A stretch of DNA of 64,000 nt from Cereibacter sphaeroides (GCA_003243455.1 QFQS01000004.1:62001-126000), one strand, 5' to 3'. Positions 1 through 9,061 are shown, counted from the first letter of the stretch. Notes: generated by a model from the sequence alone, not told the origin. Made by a program: numbers and translations.

Positions 1-919
1 GGAACACGTCGCTGCCCAGTTGCTCGGACACCTGGACCGTGCCTTGCCAGAGCGGGCCGTCCTGGTTCAGCCGCAGATGTTCGGGCCGAATGCCCAGGAT
101 CCGCGCGCGGGCAAGATCCGCAGCCCGGTATCCCGAAAGCGGAAGGGTCGTGCCATCCACGGTCTTCAACCCGGCCGCATCCGACGTGACCGGCAGGAAA
201 TTCATCTTGGGCGAGCCGATGAACCCGGCTACGAAGCGGTTCACCGGCGCGTCATAAAGCGCAATCGGCGTGTCGAACTGCTCCACCCGACCTGCCGAGA
301 GCACGACGATGCGGTCGGCCATGGTCATCGCCTCGACCTGGTCATGGGTGACGTAGATCATCGTCTTGGCCAGGCTGGCGTGCAGGTTGATGATTTCCAT
401 CCGCATCTGCACGCGCAGCGCGGCGTCCAGGTTCGACAGGGGCTCATCGAACAGGAACGCGCGCGGCGAGCGCACGATGGCCCGGCCGATGGCCACCCGC
501 TGCCGCTGCCCGCCCGACAGGGCCTTGGGCTTGCGGTCCAGCAGATGCGACAGCTCCAGCATCCGGGCCGCCTCCTCGACCTTGGCGGTGACCTCGGGCT
601 TCGGAAAACCCGCGATCTTCAGGCCGAAGGAGATGTTCTCGCGCACGGTCATATGCGGGTAAAGCGCATAGGACTGGAACACCATCGCGATCTGGCGTTC
701 CGCCGGGGCCTTGCGGCTGACATCTTGACCGTCAATCAGTATCCGGCCATCGCTCAGCTCCTCCAACCCGGCGATCATGCGCAGGAGCGTGGATTTTCCG
801 CAGCCGGAAGGGCCGACGAAGACGACGAACTCGCCGTCTTTGATGTTCAGCGAGATGTTCCTGATGATACTTTGGGCACCATAGGACTTGGCGGCGTGAT
901 CCAGAACGATGGCACCCAT
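1..919 (-). CDS. Sugar ABC transporter ATP-binding protein (MalK/UgpC family), 3' end beyond the window
   Basis: This is the ATPase of a carbohydrate importer and hydrolyses ATP on the cytoplasmic face of the two permeases encoded upstream. Reading from ATG at 919, Walker A GPSGCGKST falls near residues 37-45, the signature LSGGQRQR near 133, Walker B FLFDEPLSNLD near 155 and the H-loop VTHD near 188. A C-terminal portion follows with ILGIRPEHLRL, typical of the regulatory TOBE domain of MalK/UgpC proteins. About 306 residues are visible; the family is usually 330-370, so the tail lies left of base 1. A purine-rich AAGGAAA stretch precedes the ATG. It is the last visible gene of the minus-strand operon, 15 bp after the epimerase gene. 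The substrate is inferred only from its neighbours. Confidence 0.93.
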   Translation of the reverse strand, partial: MGAIVLDHAAKSYGAQSIIRNISLNIKDGEFVVFVGPSGCGKSTLLRMIAGLEELSDGRILIDGQDVSRKAPAERQIAMVFQSYALYPHMTVRENISFGLKIAGFPKPEVTAKVEEAARMLELSHLLDRKPKALSGGQRQRVAIGRAIVRSPRAFLFDEPLSNLDAALRVQMRMEIINLHASLAKTMIYVTHDQVEAMTMADRIVVLSAGRVEQFDTPIALYDAPVNRFVAGFIGSPKMNFLPVTSDAAGLKTVDGTTLPLSGYRAADLARARILGIRPEHLRLNQDGPLWQGTVQVSEQLGSDVF

Positions 920-934
920 GATGGTTTCCTTCCA

Positions 935-1825
935 TCAGGCCAGTCGCGCGACGCGCGACACGGCGTTGCGGGCCGCCACCAGCTGGGCTTCCGTATAGAT
1001 CTTGGCATGGCGGGCCAGATCCTCGCCGTCTTCCCAGGTCTCGCGCCAGATGCCCAGAATGCCGGTCAGTGGCTGGCCCACGACGCGGGAGGAGAAGCTT
1101 TCATAGGTGATCGGCCCGGCATAGCCGATGCGGGTCAGCGCCGTGAAGACCGATTTCAGGTCGATGGACCCAGTACCCATATAGCCCCGGTGGCTTTCGC
1201 CGGTGTGGAAATAGCCCAGGTATTTCCCCGTCGCCTCGATCGCGGCCACGGCATCTGCCTCTTCGATGTTCATGTGATAGACGTCGAGATGCACCTTGAC
1301 ATTAGGCGCCCCGACGCGGCGGCAGTATTCCACCGCCTGCGCGGCGGTGTTGATCATGTTCGTCTCGTAGCGGTTCACCACCTCCATCCCCAGGGTGATG
1401 TTGCTGGCCGCCGCCTTCTCTGCCACCCGCGCCATCACCTCGATCGAGGCTGCGACCCCGGCGGTGGTCGGCGGCTCGACATACTTCTGAAAGGCCGAAT
1501 AGAGGATGCCGCAGACATGGGTTGCCCCCAAATCGCGGGCGGCGGAGATCGCATCCAGAAGCAGGACCTCGCCGCGCTTCATCTTTTCGGGATCGGCGCT
1601 GGAAATGTCGGTTCCGGTGTCCAGACCCAGCGACAGTGCGATGCTGATGCCGGCTTGCTCCAGCCGCCTGCGGGTGAAGGCGACGTTCAGCGAATGGGGG
1701 TCCAGCGCGGGCGCTTCGATCAGGTCGAAGCCAAGTTCGGCGGTCTTGTCGATGGCGCGGGCGGCTTCGTCCTCGCTCCAGCCGGCGACCCAGACGTTTG
1801 CGTGCAGACCCAGACGGTTCTTCAT
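935..1825 (-). CDS. Sugar isomerase/epimerase, D-tagatose 3-epimerase-like TIM barrel
   Basis: A 296-residue protein of the xylose isomerase-like TIM barrel superfamily, closest in pattern to D-tagatose/D-psicose 3-epimerases, which interconvert ketohexoses at C3 using a divalent metal. The expected metal and catalytic residues are visible: Glu148 in GMEVVNRYE, Asp181 in HLDVYHMNIEE, His207 in GYFHTGE and Glu242 in ITYESF. Their spacing matches the family's E-D-H-E set. It lies between a dehydrogenase gene (15 bp away) and the transporter ATPase gene in one operon, so it probably acts on the imported sugar or on its oxidised product. The exact substrate cannot be read from sequence; L-ribulose, D-tagatose or an inosose-type ketose are all possible. 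Confidence 0.85.
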   Translation of the reverse strand: MKNRLGLHANVWVAGWSEDEAARAIDKTAELGFDLIEAPALDPHSLNVAFTRRRLEQAGISIALSLGLDTGTDISSADPEKMKRGEVLLLDAISAARDLGATHVCGILYSAFQKYVEPPTTAGVAASIEVMARVAEKAAASNITLGMEVVNRYETNMINTAAQAVEYCRRVGAPNVKVHLDVYHMNIEEADAVAAIEATGKYLGYFHTGESHRGYMGTGSIDLKSVFTALTRIGYAGPITYESFSSRVVGQPLTGILGIWRETWEDGEDLARHAKIYTEAQLVAARNAVSRVARLA

Positions 1826-1839
1826 GTTGTCCTCGATGT

Positions 1840-2604
1840 TCAGTGGAAAAGGATGCCGCCGCAGACGTTCAACGCCTGCCCGGTGATGAAGGAGGAATCC
1901 GGCCCTGCAAAGAAGGCGACCGAGCCGGAGACATCTTCGGGCAGGCCCACGCGCCCCAACGCGGTCTTGGCCTTGACGCGGGCCAGCGAGTCGGCGTCGC
2001 GGTAGTTGTTACGGCCCATGTCGGTGTCGATGATGCCCGGGCAGACGGCGTTGACGGTGATGCCGTTGGCCGCGACCTCCTCGGCCAGAATCTGGGTAAA
2101 GCTGATCACGGCCGCCTTGGACGAACAGTAATGGATCTGCCCCGGCGCGCCGCGCTTGCCGCCGATCGAGGCGATGTTGATGACCCGGGCGTTGTCCTGG
2201 CCGCGCAGGTGCGGCAGCATGGCCTGGGTCACCAGGAAGGTGCCGCGCATGTTGATGTCATACATGCGGTCCCATTCCTCGGACGACAGCGAATCTACGC
2301 TCGCGACCGACAGGACGCCCGCATTGTTCACCAGCACCCGGATGTCACCGGCCAAGGCGATCGCTTCGGCGGTGAAGCGGCGGATGTCGTCGGGATTGCC
2401 GACATCGCCCGCCAGAAAGGTCGCGCGGCCACTCGCGGCCTCGATCTCGGCGACCAGCGCCGCTCCCTCGGCCTCTTGCTGGGGCAAGTCCATGGCGATG
2501 ACATGGAAGCCATCGGCTGCAAGGCGCAGCGCGATGGCCCGCCCTATCCCGCGCGATGCGCCGGTGACCAGCGCGGCCGTGTTGCGAATGTCTTTCGTAT
2601 GCAT
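1840..2604 (-). CDS. Short-chain dehydrogenase/reductase (SDR), probable polyol or sugar dehydrogenase
   Basis: A 254-residue classical SDR that uses NAD(P)H. The cofactor motif TGASRGIG is at residues 14-21, NNAG at 93-96, and the catalytic set is Ser146, Tyr159 and Lys163 in the YxxxK arrangement. The C-terminal PGIIDTDM and LGRVGLPEDVSG segments are usual for the family. It starts only 4 bp after the second permease gene, so it is co-transcribed with the transporter and likely oxidises an imported polyol or sugar before the epimerase acts. Sorbitol or mannitol dehydrogenase-like enzymes and FabG-like reductases share this architecture, so context rather than sequence favours a catabolic role. 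Confidence 0.88.
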   Translation of the reverse strand: MHTKDIRNTAALVTGASRGIGRAIALRLAADGFHVIAMDLPQQEAEGAALVAEIEAASGRATFLAGDVGNPDDIRRFTAEAIALAGDIRVLVNNAGVLSVASVDSLSSEEWDRMYDINMRGTFLVTQAMLPHLRGQDNARVINIASIGGKRGAPGQIHYCSSKAAVISFTQILAEEVAANGITVNAVCPGIIDTDMGRNNYRDADSLARVKAKTALGRVGLPEDVSGSVAFFAGPDSSFITGQALNVCGGILFH

Positions 2605-2608
2605 GGGA

Positions 2609-3430
2609 TCAGTCCTTTACTGCACCCATCGTCATTCCCGAGACGATGTGGCGCTGCATGATGAAGGCAAAGATGATGGGCGGGATGCATTGCACGACCG
2701 TGGCTGCCGCGATGTATTCCCAGTAGATTCGTCCTGTGCCGATGAAAGACGAAATCACCACGGGGAAGGTGCGCGAACCCGAGCCGGACAGGAACAGTGC
2801 CAGCATGAATTCATTCCAGGCGAAGATGAAGACGAAGGTCGCCACGGTCGCGATCCCCGACAGCGACAGCGGGATCGCCACTCTGGTCAGGGCCTGGAAC
2901 CAGCTGCACCCCTCCATCCGCGCGGCCTCGATCAGCTCTTTCGGCACCTGGCGGAAGAAGGACATTGAGACCCAGATCGCGAAAGGCAGATTGAAGCCGG
3001 CAAAGGCGATGACCAGCGCGGGCAGGCTGTCCAGCAGTCCCACGAAGTTGAAGATGATGAACAGGGGCACGGCGGCGGCGATGGGAGGCATCATCCGCGT
3101 CGACAGGATCCAGTCCGCAATCGCATTCCTGTAACGCAGGTTGAAGGTGACCAAACCGAAGGCGGTCGGCAGGGCCAGCACCAGTGCCAGCAGGGTCGCC
3201 CCAAGCGTCACGATCAGCGAGTTCAGAATTTGCGGCCAGTAGTTTTGGAAAAGGGTGACGAAATTGTCCCAGTAGGTGAAATCTGGCACGAAAACCGGTG
3301 GTGTCGCGATCATCTCGGCGGTGGTTTTGAAGGCGCCGGTGAACATCCACAACAGCGGCGCCAGCGACAGGAAGGTGAAGATCAAGGCAGCCAGAACCAG
3401 CGCGGCCGTCCCCAGCGGAGATCTATTCAT
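2609..3430 (-). CDS. Sugar ABC transporter permease, MalG type
   Basis: A 273-residue inner-membrane permease with about six hydrophobic segments, the first at residues 10-32. The cytoplasmic EAA loop that docks the ATPase is visible as EAARMEGCSWFQALTRVAIP. Family members are usually 270-300 residues, so the gene is full length. Its start overlaps the end of the upstream permease gene by 8 bp, implying translational coupling. It forms a heterodimer with that permease to carry a sugar or polyol across the inner membrane. Confidence 0.93.
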   Translation of the reverse strand: MNRSPLGTAALVLAALIFTFLSLAPLLWMFTGAFKTTAEMIATPPVFVPDFTYWDNFVTLFQNYWPQILNSLIVTLGATLLALVLALPTAFGLVTFNLRYRNAIADWILSTRMMPPIAAAVPLFIIFNFVGLLDSLPALVIAFAGFNLPFAIWVSMSFFRQVPKELIEAARMEGCSWFQALTRVAIPLSLSGIATVATFVFIFAWNEFMLALFLSGSGSRTFPVVISSFIGTGRIYWEYIAAATVVQCIPPIIFAFIMQRHIVSGMTMGAVKD

Positions 3431-4361
3431 TCTCGACCCTCCGCAGGATGTGGACCATAAAGGTGGTGATAATGATGGACAGCACCAGGATGATGACCGC
3501 AGCCGCCGATCCCTTGCCGACTTGAAAGAACTGGAAGTTCTGCTGATAGGTGAACAGGGTCAGCACCATGGTGCTGTCGCCGGGACCGCCGCGCGTAGTT
3601 ATATAGACCACGTCGAAGAAGCGCAGAATCTCGATCAGCCGCAGGATCACGCCAAGCATCAGCAGCGGCATAACCGTCGGCAGCTCGATCCGGTGCAGGA
3701 TGTGATACCACTTTGCGCCATCCACCCGAGCGGCCTCAAGTATGTCATGGCGGATCGACATCAGCCCAGCCAGAAGCAGCATCGCCATGAAGGGCGTCCA
3801 CTGCCAGACATTGATCAAAAGGATAGACAGCTTGGCCATCATCGGGTCGCCGAACCAGGCCACGGGCGCGATGCCAATCTGGCCTAGAAGATAGTTCAAC
3901 AGGCCCAGCTGGGGGTTCATAACGTAATTGGCGATTACCCCGATGGTGATCGGCGTCACCATCATCGGCACCAGATAGGCCGACCGCAGCCCGTTGACCC
4001 CGCGGCACCCGGCCATCTCGTAGAAGACTTTGGCGATGATGAAGCCAAGGAGCACTTCGATGGTGATTGTGCTCAGCGCCAGCAGTGCAGTGTTTTTCAG
4101 CGCCGCCAGAAAAACGCCGTCGGTCAGCAGCGAGATATAATTGTCGAGCCCGGCGAAGACCCGGCGGTGCAGCGTCGTCAGGCGCACGTAATGCAGGCTG
4201 AGGAAGACCGAATAGAGAAACGGAAAGATCGTCATCACCAGCAGGAAGCCGCAGGTGGGCCAGAGGAAGAGGTTGCGCTGCAACCTGTCGTCCTGCCACC
4301 AGCCCGGTGGCCGGGCGCGCAGCGGCGACCGCGGGGAAATCGCGTGCGTGCGTCCTGTCAT
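3423..4361 (-). CDS. Sugar ABC transporter permease, MalF/UgpA type
   Basis: A 312-residue inner-membrane permease. After a basic cytoplasmic N terminus, the first membrane segment starts near residue 30 (LFLWPTCGFLLVMTIFPFLY). The EAA loop reads EAARVDGAKWYHILHRIELP, the site that contacts the ATP-binding subunit. Length and pattern fit the MalF/UgpA half of CUT1-type carbohydrate importers. It lies 75 bp downstream of the binding-protein gene and overlaps the MalG-type gene, so the three form the transporter core. Homologues serve sorbitol, mannitol, glycerol-3-phosphate and oligosaccharides; the substrate here is undetermined. Confidence 0.93.
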   Translation of the reverse strand: MTGRTHAISPRSPLRARPPGWWQDDRLQRNLFLWPTCGFLLVMTIFPFLYSVFLSLHYVRLTTLHRRVFAGLDNYISLLTDGVFLAALKNTALLALSTITIEVLLGFIIAKVFYEMAGCRGVNGLRSAYLVPMMVTPITIGVIANYVMNPQLGLLNYLLGQIGIAPVAWFGDPMMAKLSILLINVWQWTPFMAMLLLAGLMSIRHDILEAARVDGAKWYHILHRIELPTVMPLLMLGVILRLIEILRFFDVVYITTRGGPGDSTMVLTLFTYQQNFQFFQVGKGSAAAVIILVLSIIITTFMVHILRRVENE

Positions 4362-4436
4362 GTCCGTTGTCCTAGGAACCGTTGGTAATGGGTTCCGACA
4401 GGAGAGTGCCGCCGGAACCCGAACGTCACGCCCGCG

Positions 4437-5771
4437 TCAGAGCAGACCGCCCTGTCTCAGCATCTCGGTGACGGCGGCATTGGCGTCGTCCATCGCCTGC
4501 TGCGGTGTCTTCTCACCGATGATCGCCTTGTTCACCTCGACGCCAACAGTATCGATCAACTGGAAGGTCAGCGAGTGGCGCGGACGGCCTTCGGCCCAGG
4601 CGTCGGCAGCAGCTTCGGTCAGTTGAACGGTCCAGGGAAACTTGGCGCGCACGGCCTCGGATTCGAGCGAGGACACCCGGCTGGGCGGACCGCCTTCCAG
4701 TACGTATTGCTCATGGACCGAGGGCGACGAGAACCACTTGATGAAATCCCAGGCCGCGTCTTTTTGTGTACTGTTGGCATTCATGCACATGACCCAGCCA
4801 CCGACCGGCGACACGGTCTTGCCGCCCTCGTTGCTCGGCATCAGCGCCGCGGCGAACCGACCGGCGATCTTGCTGGTGGCGGGATCGTTTGCGATCTGCG
4901 CACGCACCGACCAGTCGTTGATCATGGCTAGAGAGCCGTTGGCAAAGCCGGTCGCACGTTCGTCCCAGGCATAGCTTTCCACACCGGGAGGTCCGAACTT
5001 GGTCATGTCCCGGAAGAACTGCACCAGATCGACCGAGGCCTTGTCGTTCATGGTCGGCGTCAGATCAGCATAGGCATCAGCCGCGCCTATCTGGTTCGAG
5101 GCCCAGGGGCTGCCACCTGCCGAGAAGATCCACTCGAAGTATTGCTGCCCGGCCGCCGCACCACGCTGATTGTTCATCGCATAGCCATAGACGCCCGGAT
5201 AATCGGGGTTGTTCGTGAAGAACTTCGCTGCGGCCTTCAACTCCTCCATCGTCTTGGGAGGCTGCATCCCTGCCTTCTCGAACAGATCGGTGCGGTAGAA
5301 CAACAGGCCGTAGTAGATGCCGATCGGCGCACAATAGCGCTGCCCGTCCCAGCTGGCCTGCGCCGCGCCGGTCGCGGTGAAGTCTTCCCAGGCGAAGCTG
5401 TCCTCTTCCGCGGCGATCCGCTCTTCCAACGGCTCGAGGCAGCCGGCCTCGACGAACTCGCCCATCCAGATGCCGTCCATCACCAGGATGTCGACCGAGC
5501 TGTCCTTTTGGGTGCAGTTAAGCAACTGCCGGTCATGCAGGGCATCATAACCGAAGCCTTCGATCGCCACCTCGGCGCCGGTCAGCTCGGTGAAGGCGGG
5601 CACCGTGCGCTGCATCGAATCGATGAACGGATCGGTGATGGTGGAAATCGACAACTTGACGCCTTCCCGGTCACTAAGGATCGTGTCCCAGTCAGGCGCC
5701 TCCTGCGACAGTGCAGAGCCCGCCGCCAATGCAAGCACCGCAGTGCCGCAAACCATTCTTTTTATCTTCAT
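4437..5771 (-). CDS. Extracellular solute-binding protein, sugar ABC transporter (family 1)
   Basis: A 444-residue periplasmic binding protein that delivers the substrate to the two permeases. It has a Sec signal peptide, with a basic start (MKIKRM), a hydrophobic core and likely cleavage near ALSQ-EAP at about residue 23. The body has the usual family-1 features, including the segment SVDILVMDGIWMGEFVEAG and a C-terminal WDFIKWFSSPSVHEQYVLEGG. A clear Shine-Dalgarno (GGAGGAGAAG) precedes the ATG. It is the first structural gene after lacI, 51 bp downstream of it. This family binds sugars, polyols or oligosaccharides; which one cannot be told by eye. Confidence 0.92.
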   Translation of the reverse strand: MKIKRMVCGTAVLALAAGSALSQEAPDWDTILSDREGVKLSISTITDPFIDSMQRTVPAFTELTGAEVAIEGFGYDALHDRQLLNCTQKDSSVDILVMDGIWMGEFVEAGCLEPLEERIAAEEDSFAWEDFTATGAAQASWDGQRYCAPIGIYYGLLFYRTDLFEKAGMQPPKTMEELKAAAKFFTNNPDYPGVYGYAMNNQRGAAAGQQYFEWIFSAGGSPWASNQIGAADAYADLTPTMNDKASVDLVQFFRDMTKFGPPGVESYAWDERATGFANGSLAMINDWSVRAQIANDPATSKIAGRFAAALMPSNEGGKTVSPVGGWVMCMNANSTQKDAAWDFIKWFSSPSVHEQYVLEGGPPSRVSSLESEAVRAKFPWTVQLTEAAADAWAEGRPRHSLTFQLIDTVGVEVNKAIIGEKTPQQAMDDANAAVTEMLRQGGLL

Positions 5772-5822
5772 CGTCTTCTCCTCCCTAAAGCGGCCTATCT
5801 CAGCCGCGATGGATGCTGTCGT

Positions 5823-6830
5823 TCAGCCTCCGGTTTTCGCCCGCGCCGTAGATTCGCGGACAATCAGCTCCGGCGCGAAGCGTTCATGCGCCGGTTCGGC
5901 ATCTGCGGCGGCGATCCGGTCGCCCAGCATTTGCCATACACGCTCGCCCATGCGGGCGATGGGTTGCCGGATCGCCGTGATCGAAGGCGAGGCCACCGTC
6001 ATCCAGGCGTAGTCGTCGAAACCGACCAGCGAGACGTCTCGTGGAACGTCCAGCCCGGCGCGGATCAGCGCGCCCAGCACCTGCAGGGTGGTGAAATTCG
6101 TCAGGGCGATGCAGCCGGTCATCCCTTGCGGAAGCGGGAATGGGAACTGGAAGGGTCCCGCATGGTCCTGCCCGGTTTCCACAAGCAGCGGGGCAGGGGC
6201 ACCTGCTGAGGCCAGGGCGGTCTGGATCCCTTCGATCCGCTCGCGGATGTTGCCAACCGAAAGCAGGGGGGCGCAGACCGCCAACCGCCGATGCCCCAGC
6301 TCGATCAGATGCTGCGCCGCCTCTCTTCCGGCCACACGGTTGTCCAGCCCGACATAGTCGAAGCCTTCGCCACTCAGCAGCCGGTCGGCCACGGCATAGG
6401 GAATTTCGGCCGCCTCCAGCTCGGCGCGGGCCGCAAGGCTCTCGCCCGTCGGCATGACGAAGAAGGCAGCCGGCCGCCATTGCAGCAGCGAGCGCAGCCG
6501 CCGGGTTTCGACCTGCTGGTCCTGCTCGGAGCTGGCGACGAACAGCTCGTATCCGTCGCGCTGGCAGCCACGTTCGACCGCGGCGACAAAGGCTGTGAAG
6601 AAAGGGTTTTCAAGGTCAGGCACAAGTGCCGCCACCACGCGCGAGCGGCCGCTGCGCAGATAGCTTGCGGCCGGATCGGACTGGTATCCCAATTCGGCGA
6701 CCGCCTTCAGCACCGCGACGCGGCTTTCCTCCCGGACGGTCTTGCGGCCGCCCAGAACGTTGGAAACCGTCCCGGGCGAGACATTTGCCAGCCGCGCGAC
6801 ATCCTGGATAGTGACGTCCTTTGCTCGCAT
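5823..6830 (-). CDS. LacI-family transcriptional regulator
   Basis: A 335-residue DNA-binding repressor that senses a sugar. The N-terminal helix-turn-helix is classic (VTIQDVARLANVSPGTVSNV, residues 6-25), followed by a hinge and a periplasmic-binding-protein-like effector domain with LVGFDDYAW and IRQPIARMG. It is the first gene of the minus-strand operon and lies immediately before the transporter genes, with a perfect palindrome 39 bp upstream of its start. It therefore probably represses itself and the operon until the transported sugar or a derivative is present. The start ATG at 6830 follows a G-rich stretch. Confidence 0.94.
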   Translation of the reverse strand: MRAKDVTIQDVARLANVSPGTVSNVLGGRKTVREESRVAVLKAVAELGYQSDPAASYLRSGRSRVVAALVPDLENPFFTAFVAAVERGCQRDGYELFVASSEQDQQVETRRLRSLLQWRPAAFFVMPTGESLAARAELEAAEIPYAVADRLLSGEGFDYVGLDNRVAGREAAQHLIELGHRRLAVCAPLLSVGNIRERIEGIQTALASAGAPAPLLVETGQDHAGPFQFPFPLPQGMTGCIALTNFTTLQVLGALIRAGLDVPRDVSLVGFDDYAWMTVASPSITAIRQPIARMGERVWQMLGDRIAAADAEPAHERFAPELIVRESTARAKTGG

Positions 6831-6860
6831 CCCGCCCCCCTTCCGACATCCGACGCTTAA

Positions 6861-6892
6861 ACGTGAATCGATTTACGTAAATCGTTATACGT
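6861..6892. promoter_or_regulatory. Probable LacI-family operator palindrome
   Basis: The core CGATTTACGTAAATCG (6869-6884) is a perfect 16-bp palindrome with the central CG step typical of LacI-family operators. Outer ACGT tetranucleotides at 6861-6864 and 6889-6892 are symmetric about the same centre. It lies just upstream of the lacI-type gene and would cover the operon promoter, consistent with autorepression. Confidence 0.8.
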
Positions 6893-7104
6893 CGAGCCGA
6901 CGTTCTGTCAATCGATATTGGATTTCACCGAATCAGAGAGCGTTTCGCTGCACAGGGCGAGATGGCGCGTTCCTTGCGGCTGTCTGCGAACTCGCGTTCC
7001 GGCGACGACCGACCCGGTCCGCCGGTGACCCGCGAGTCGTCTGCGGAAGGCGTCGCGTTCCCAAGGCCGTTGCGCCACCCTCTCGATGGCAACCTGCCGT
7101 CAGG

Positions 7105-7697
7105 GTGCGCGCATACGCCAAGCCACCCGAGGGGACGCGGTTCCGCAAGGGTCAGTCCGGCAATCCGCGGGGTCGCCCCAAGGGCGCGAAGAACCCGGCG
7201 CCGACGCTGAACGAGGAACGCATGAAGGCCATCATCCTCGAAGAGGCCTATCGCCACATCACGGTATAGGATGGTGACCACCAGGTCAGCCTGCCGATCG
7301 CCCAGACCGTGCTGCGCTCTCTGGCGGTGAATGCCGTCAAGGGGTAGCACTGCTCGCAACGGCTCTTCGCGGAACTCCTGTCCTCCGTCGAGAACAGCAA
7401 GCGGGCGCTGCACGAGCGCTGGCTCGACACCGCCCTGGAATACAAGACCCACTGGGAGCGTGAGTTGGAACGTTGCCGCGTCCTCGGCATCACCCACCTT
7501 CTCGATCCTCTGCCCCATCCCGATCACATCCGATTGAAACCCGCTCCGGCACGGTCCGCATCGTCGGCCCTTCCACCAAGGAAACGAGGCGGAGTGGAAT
7601 GCCTGGATTGAGATGCGGCCCGACTTCGAGGACGAAATCGTCGAACTTCGATAATCCCTCGAGGAAGAGACCGATCCCAAAAGCCGCAAGAGGGCAA
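7105..7697 (+). pseudogene. DUF5681-family protein, broken by two stops and frameshifts
   Basis: The start of the reading frame carries the DUF5681 hallmark (FRKGQSGNPRGRPKGAKN) and then LNEERMKAIILEEAYRHITV. The same frame continues recognisably past an amber codon at 7267-7269 (DGDHQVSLPIAQTVLRSLAVN) and another at 7345-7347 (QRLFAELL and a further segment up to DPLPHPDH). Similarity then shifts frame near 7530 (IETRSGTVRIVGPSTKE) and again near 7590 (EWNAWIEMRPDFEDEIVELR), with another in-frame stop beyond. These proteins are short and often linked to mobile DNA; their function is not known to me. At least five lesions make a working product unlikely. Confidence 0.82.
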
Positions 7698-8199
7698 CCC
7701 GTACGCTGAGTGTTTAGAGCCCCCAAGCATCGACGGAACATTAAGTAACGCTGTTCGTGTAGGACCCAGCCAGAGCGGCTTGTAGGTGTGCCGCGCTGGC
7801 GGGCGCCCAATGCGGACCCCAAGGTTAGCTTGGGCCCCACTCGGAACCGTCCCGATACTGTCGGTGTTTAACGCAACGCTGGACGGATGACGCTCCTCCA
7901 GCGGCATCCGGGGGGCGTTTCCCAAAAATCACCGCGCGGGTGCGCTTACATCGAGGGGTGGCAGTTCTTCTGTCGGCTTGGGCGCACCGTAGGAACCTTG
8001 AGGTGCAATGCTGGTTCCATCCCTGCGCGAAGGCGGTCCCCTAAACCGCTCAGCGGCGCGCGGAAGTGCCCAGCCGTTCTTCTGCGTGCGTCTAAGCCGG
8101 ATGGTGGCTGATCCCGCATCCGGCCAGCACCCGGGTCGCACTGGTTCGCACCAGTGCTTGATCCGGGTGCACCTTGGCACGACCTAACAGTAAGGAGCG
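7698..8199. other. 502 bp without a recognisable gene; contains a two-tier hairpin
   Basis: No reading frame here looks like a protein. The only structure noticed is at 8127-8170: an outer 8-bp stem (GCACCCGG with CCGGGTGC) enclosing an inner 8-bp stem (GCACTGGT with ACCAGTGC) around a TCGC loop. No T-run follows, so it is not a standard terminator. A second small inverted repeat (CCTAAC/GTTAGG, 8183-8204) overlaps the stop codon of the next gene. Confidence 0.5.
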
Positions 8200-8496
8200 T
8201 TAGGCGACGGACTTCTCTGCCATATATCTCAGCTCATTGTCGCTGAGCTTGCTCACGGCGTAGATACCGCCGTCCTCAGTCAGCTTGAGCCTCAGATATC
8301 TGACGGGTACGGCGACAGTCTGGGTTCCCAGCAGGGCGGGGATGATCAAGGTCGCTTGGCTATCTGCACCCGACTCGCTGACACTCTCGACAGCGCCAAT
8401 CAGATCCTCGGTAGCCTCATCATACAAATAGGCCCCTGCCGCGTTGCAGTGGGTGAAATCAAGCCGCGCAAACGATGCATGAATAAGATTGTCCAT
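8200..8496 (-). CDS. Small PRC-barrel-like protein
   Basis: A 98-residue soluble protein beginning MDNLIHASFARLDFTHCNA. The ATG at 8496 is chosen over an upstream in-frame start because ACAGGAGAG lies at ideal distance before it. The pattern of short beta strands (GAYLYDEATEDLIGAVESV, TLIIPALLGTQTVAVPVRYL) resembles PRC-barrel domains, where a first strand with a GxV turn is followed by a hydrophobic strand set. A GGAAC-N16-GGTT element upstream hints at stress-sigma control. The PRC-barrel assignment rests on pattern only. It is one of four such small proteins or remnants in the window. Confidence 0.6.
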   Translation of the reverse strand: MDNLIHASFARLDFTHCNAAGAYLYDEATEDLIGAVESVSESGADSQATLIIPALLGTQTVAVPVRYLRLKLTEDGGIYAVSKLSDNELRYMAEKSVA

Positions 8497-8523
8497 GGAT
8501 GCTCTCCTGTTTGACGAAACCAG

Positions 8524-8548
8524 AACCGCGAGCGTGAACGGTGGTTCC
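8524..8548 (-). promoter_or_regulatory. Weak EcfG-like promoter before the PRC-barrel-like gene
   Basis: On the minus strand this reads GGAAC-N16-GGTT, one base off the sigma-EcfG -10 consensus CGTT. It lies 28 bp upstream of the ATG at 8496, which suits a short leader. The mismatch makes it tentative. Confidence 0.4.
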
Positions 8549-9035
8549 ACTTCCCTATCGGTACGAGTTAAATAAACGGCAAAGAGTGCCGCAGGGAGCT
8601 ATCCGGTGCCACGGTTCATCTTGCCGTGAAAATGGTGATCGACCTGAGATTCAACGTAGTATGGTCGCCAAGGTGTAGCTGGCGCGGACCAGTCGTTTTT
8701 CGATGATATCGAAAACGCCCGGACTGAGTAGGGCGCGAGAACCGCCCTCGTCTCTAGTGTCGCTCAGTGTTGAGCATCAAATTTTCCTTGCAGCGGAACT
8801 TTAGCGCGTTGCGCTTGGTTTACATGAGCCGGAAGTATTGTCCATCTGGCGGCGCCTGGGCCGTTTCCCCGCTCGCGCTCTGGCCTAGGCGCAATTTCAC
8901 CTCTTCCAACTTTAGATTTTTCACCGCGCGCTCTTTGTTCGGTCCTCGGTGAGCTTGGCTCATGACCGTAGGTCAGGGATCAGTGCGCGTAGCCCTCGCG
9001 CAATTTCCGCTCATACTGCTTGGCTATTTGTCGCG
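8549..9035. other. Intergenic stretch with no supported gene
   Basis: This 487-bp region separates two divergently oriented stress genes. One short open frame (8767-8952, plus strand) has neither a good ribosome site nor a recognisable sequence. Apart from promoter elements at its two edges I see nothing in it. Confidence 0.5.
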
Positions 9036-9061
9036 GGAACTCCTGATGGTGAAGCCAAGTT
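9036..9061 (+). promoter_or_regulatory. EcfG-like promoter, variant -10
   Basis: GGAAC (9036-9040), 17 bp, then AGTT (9058-9061). The consensus -10 is CGTT, so one base differs. It points to the membrane-anchored stress protein gene starting at 9116. Confidence 0.45.

Noticed and set aside
20..2005. 661-codon plus-strand open frame
   Set aside because: Opposite to the ABC ATPase and epimerase genes, whose motifs are clear; no domain of its own.
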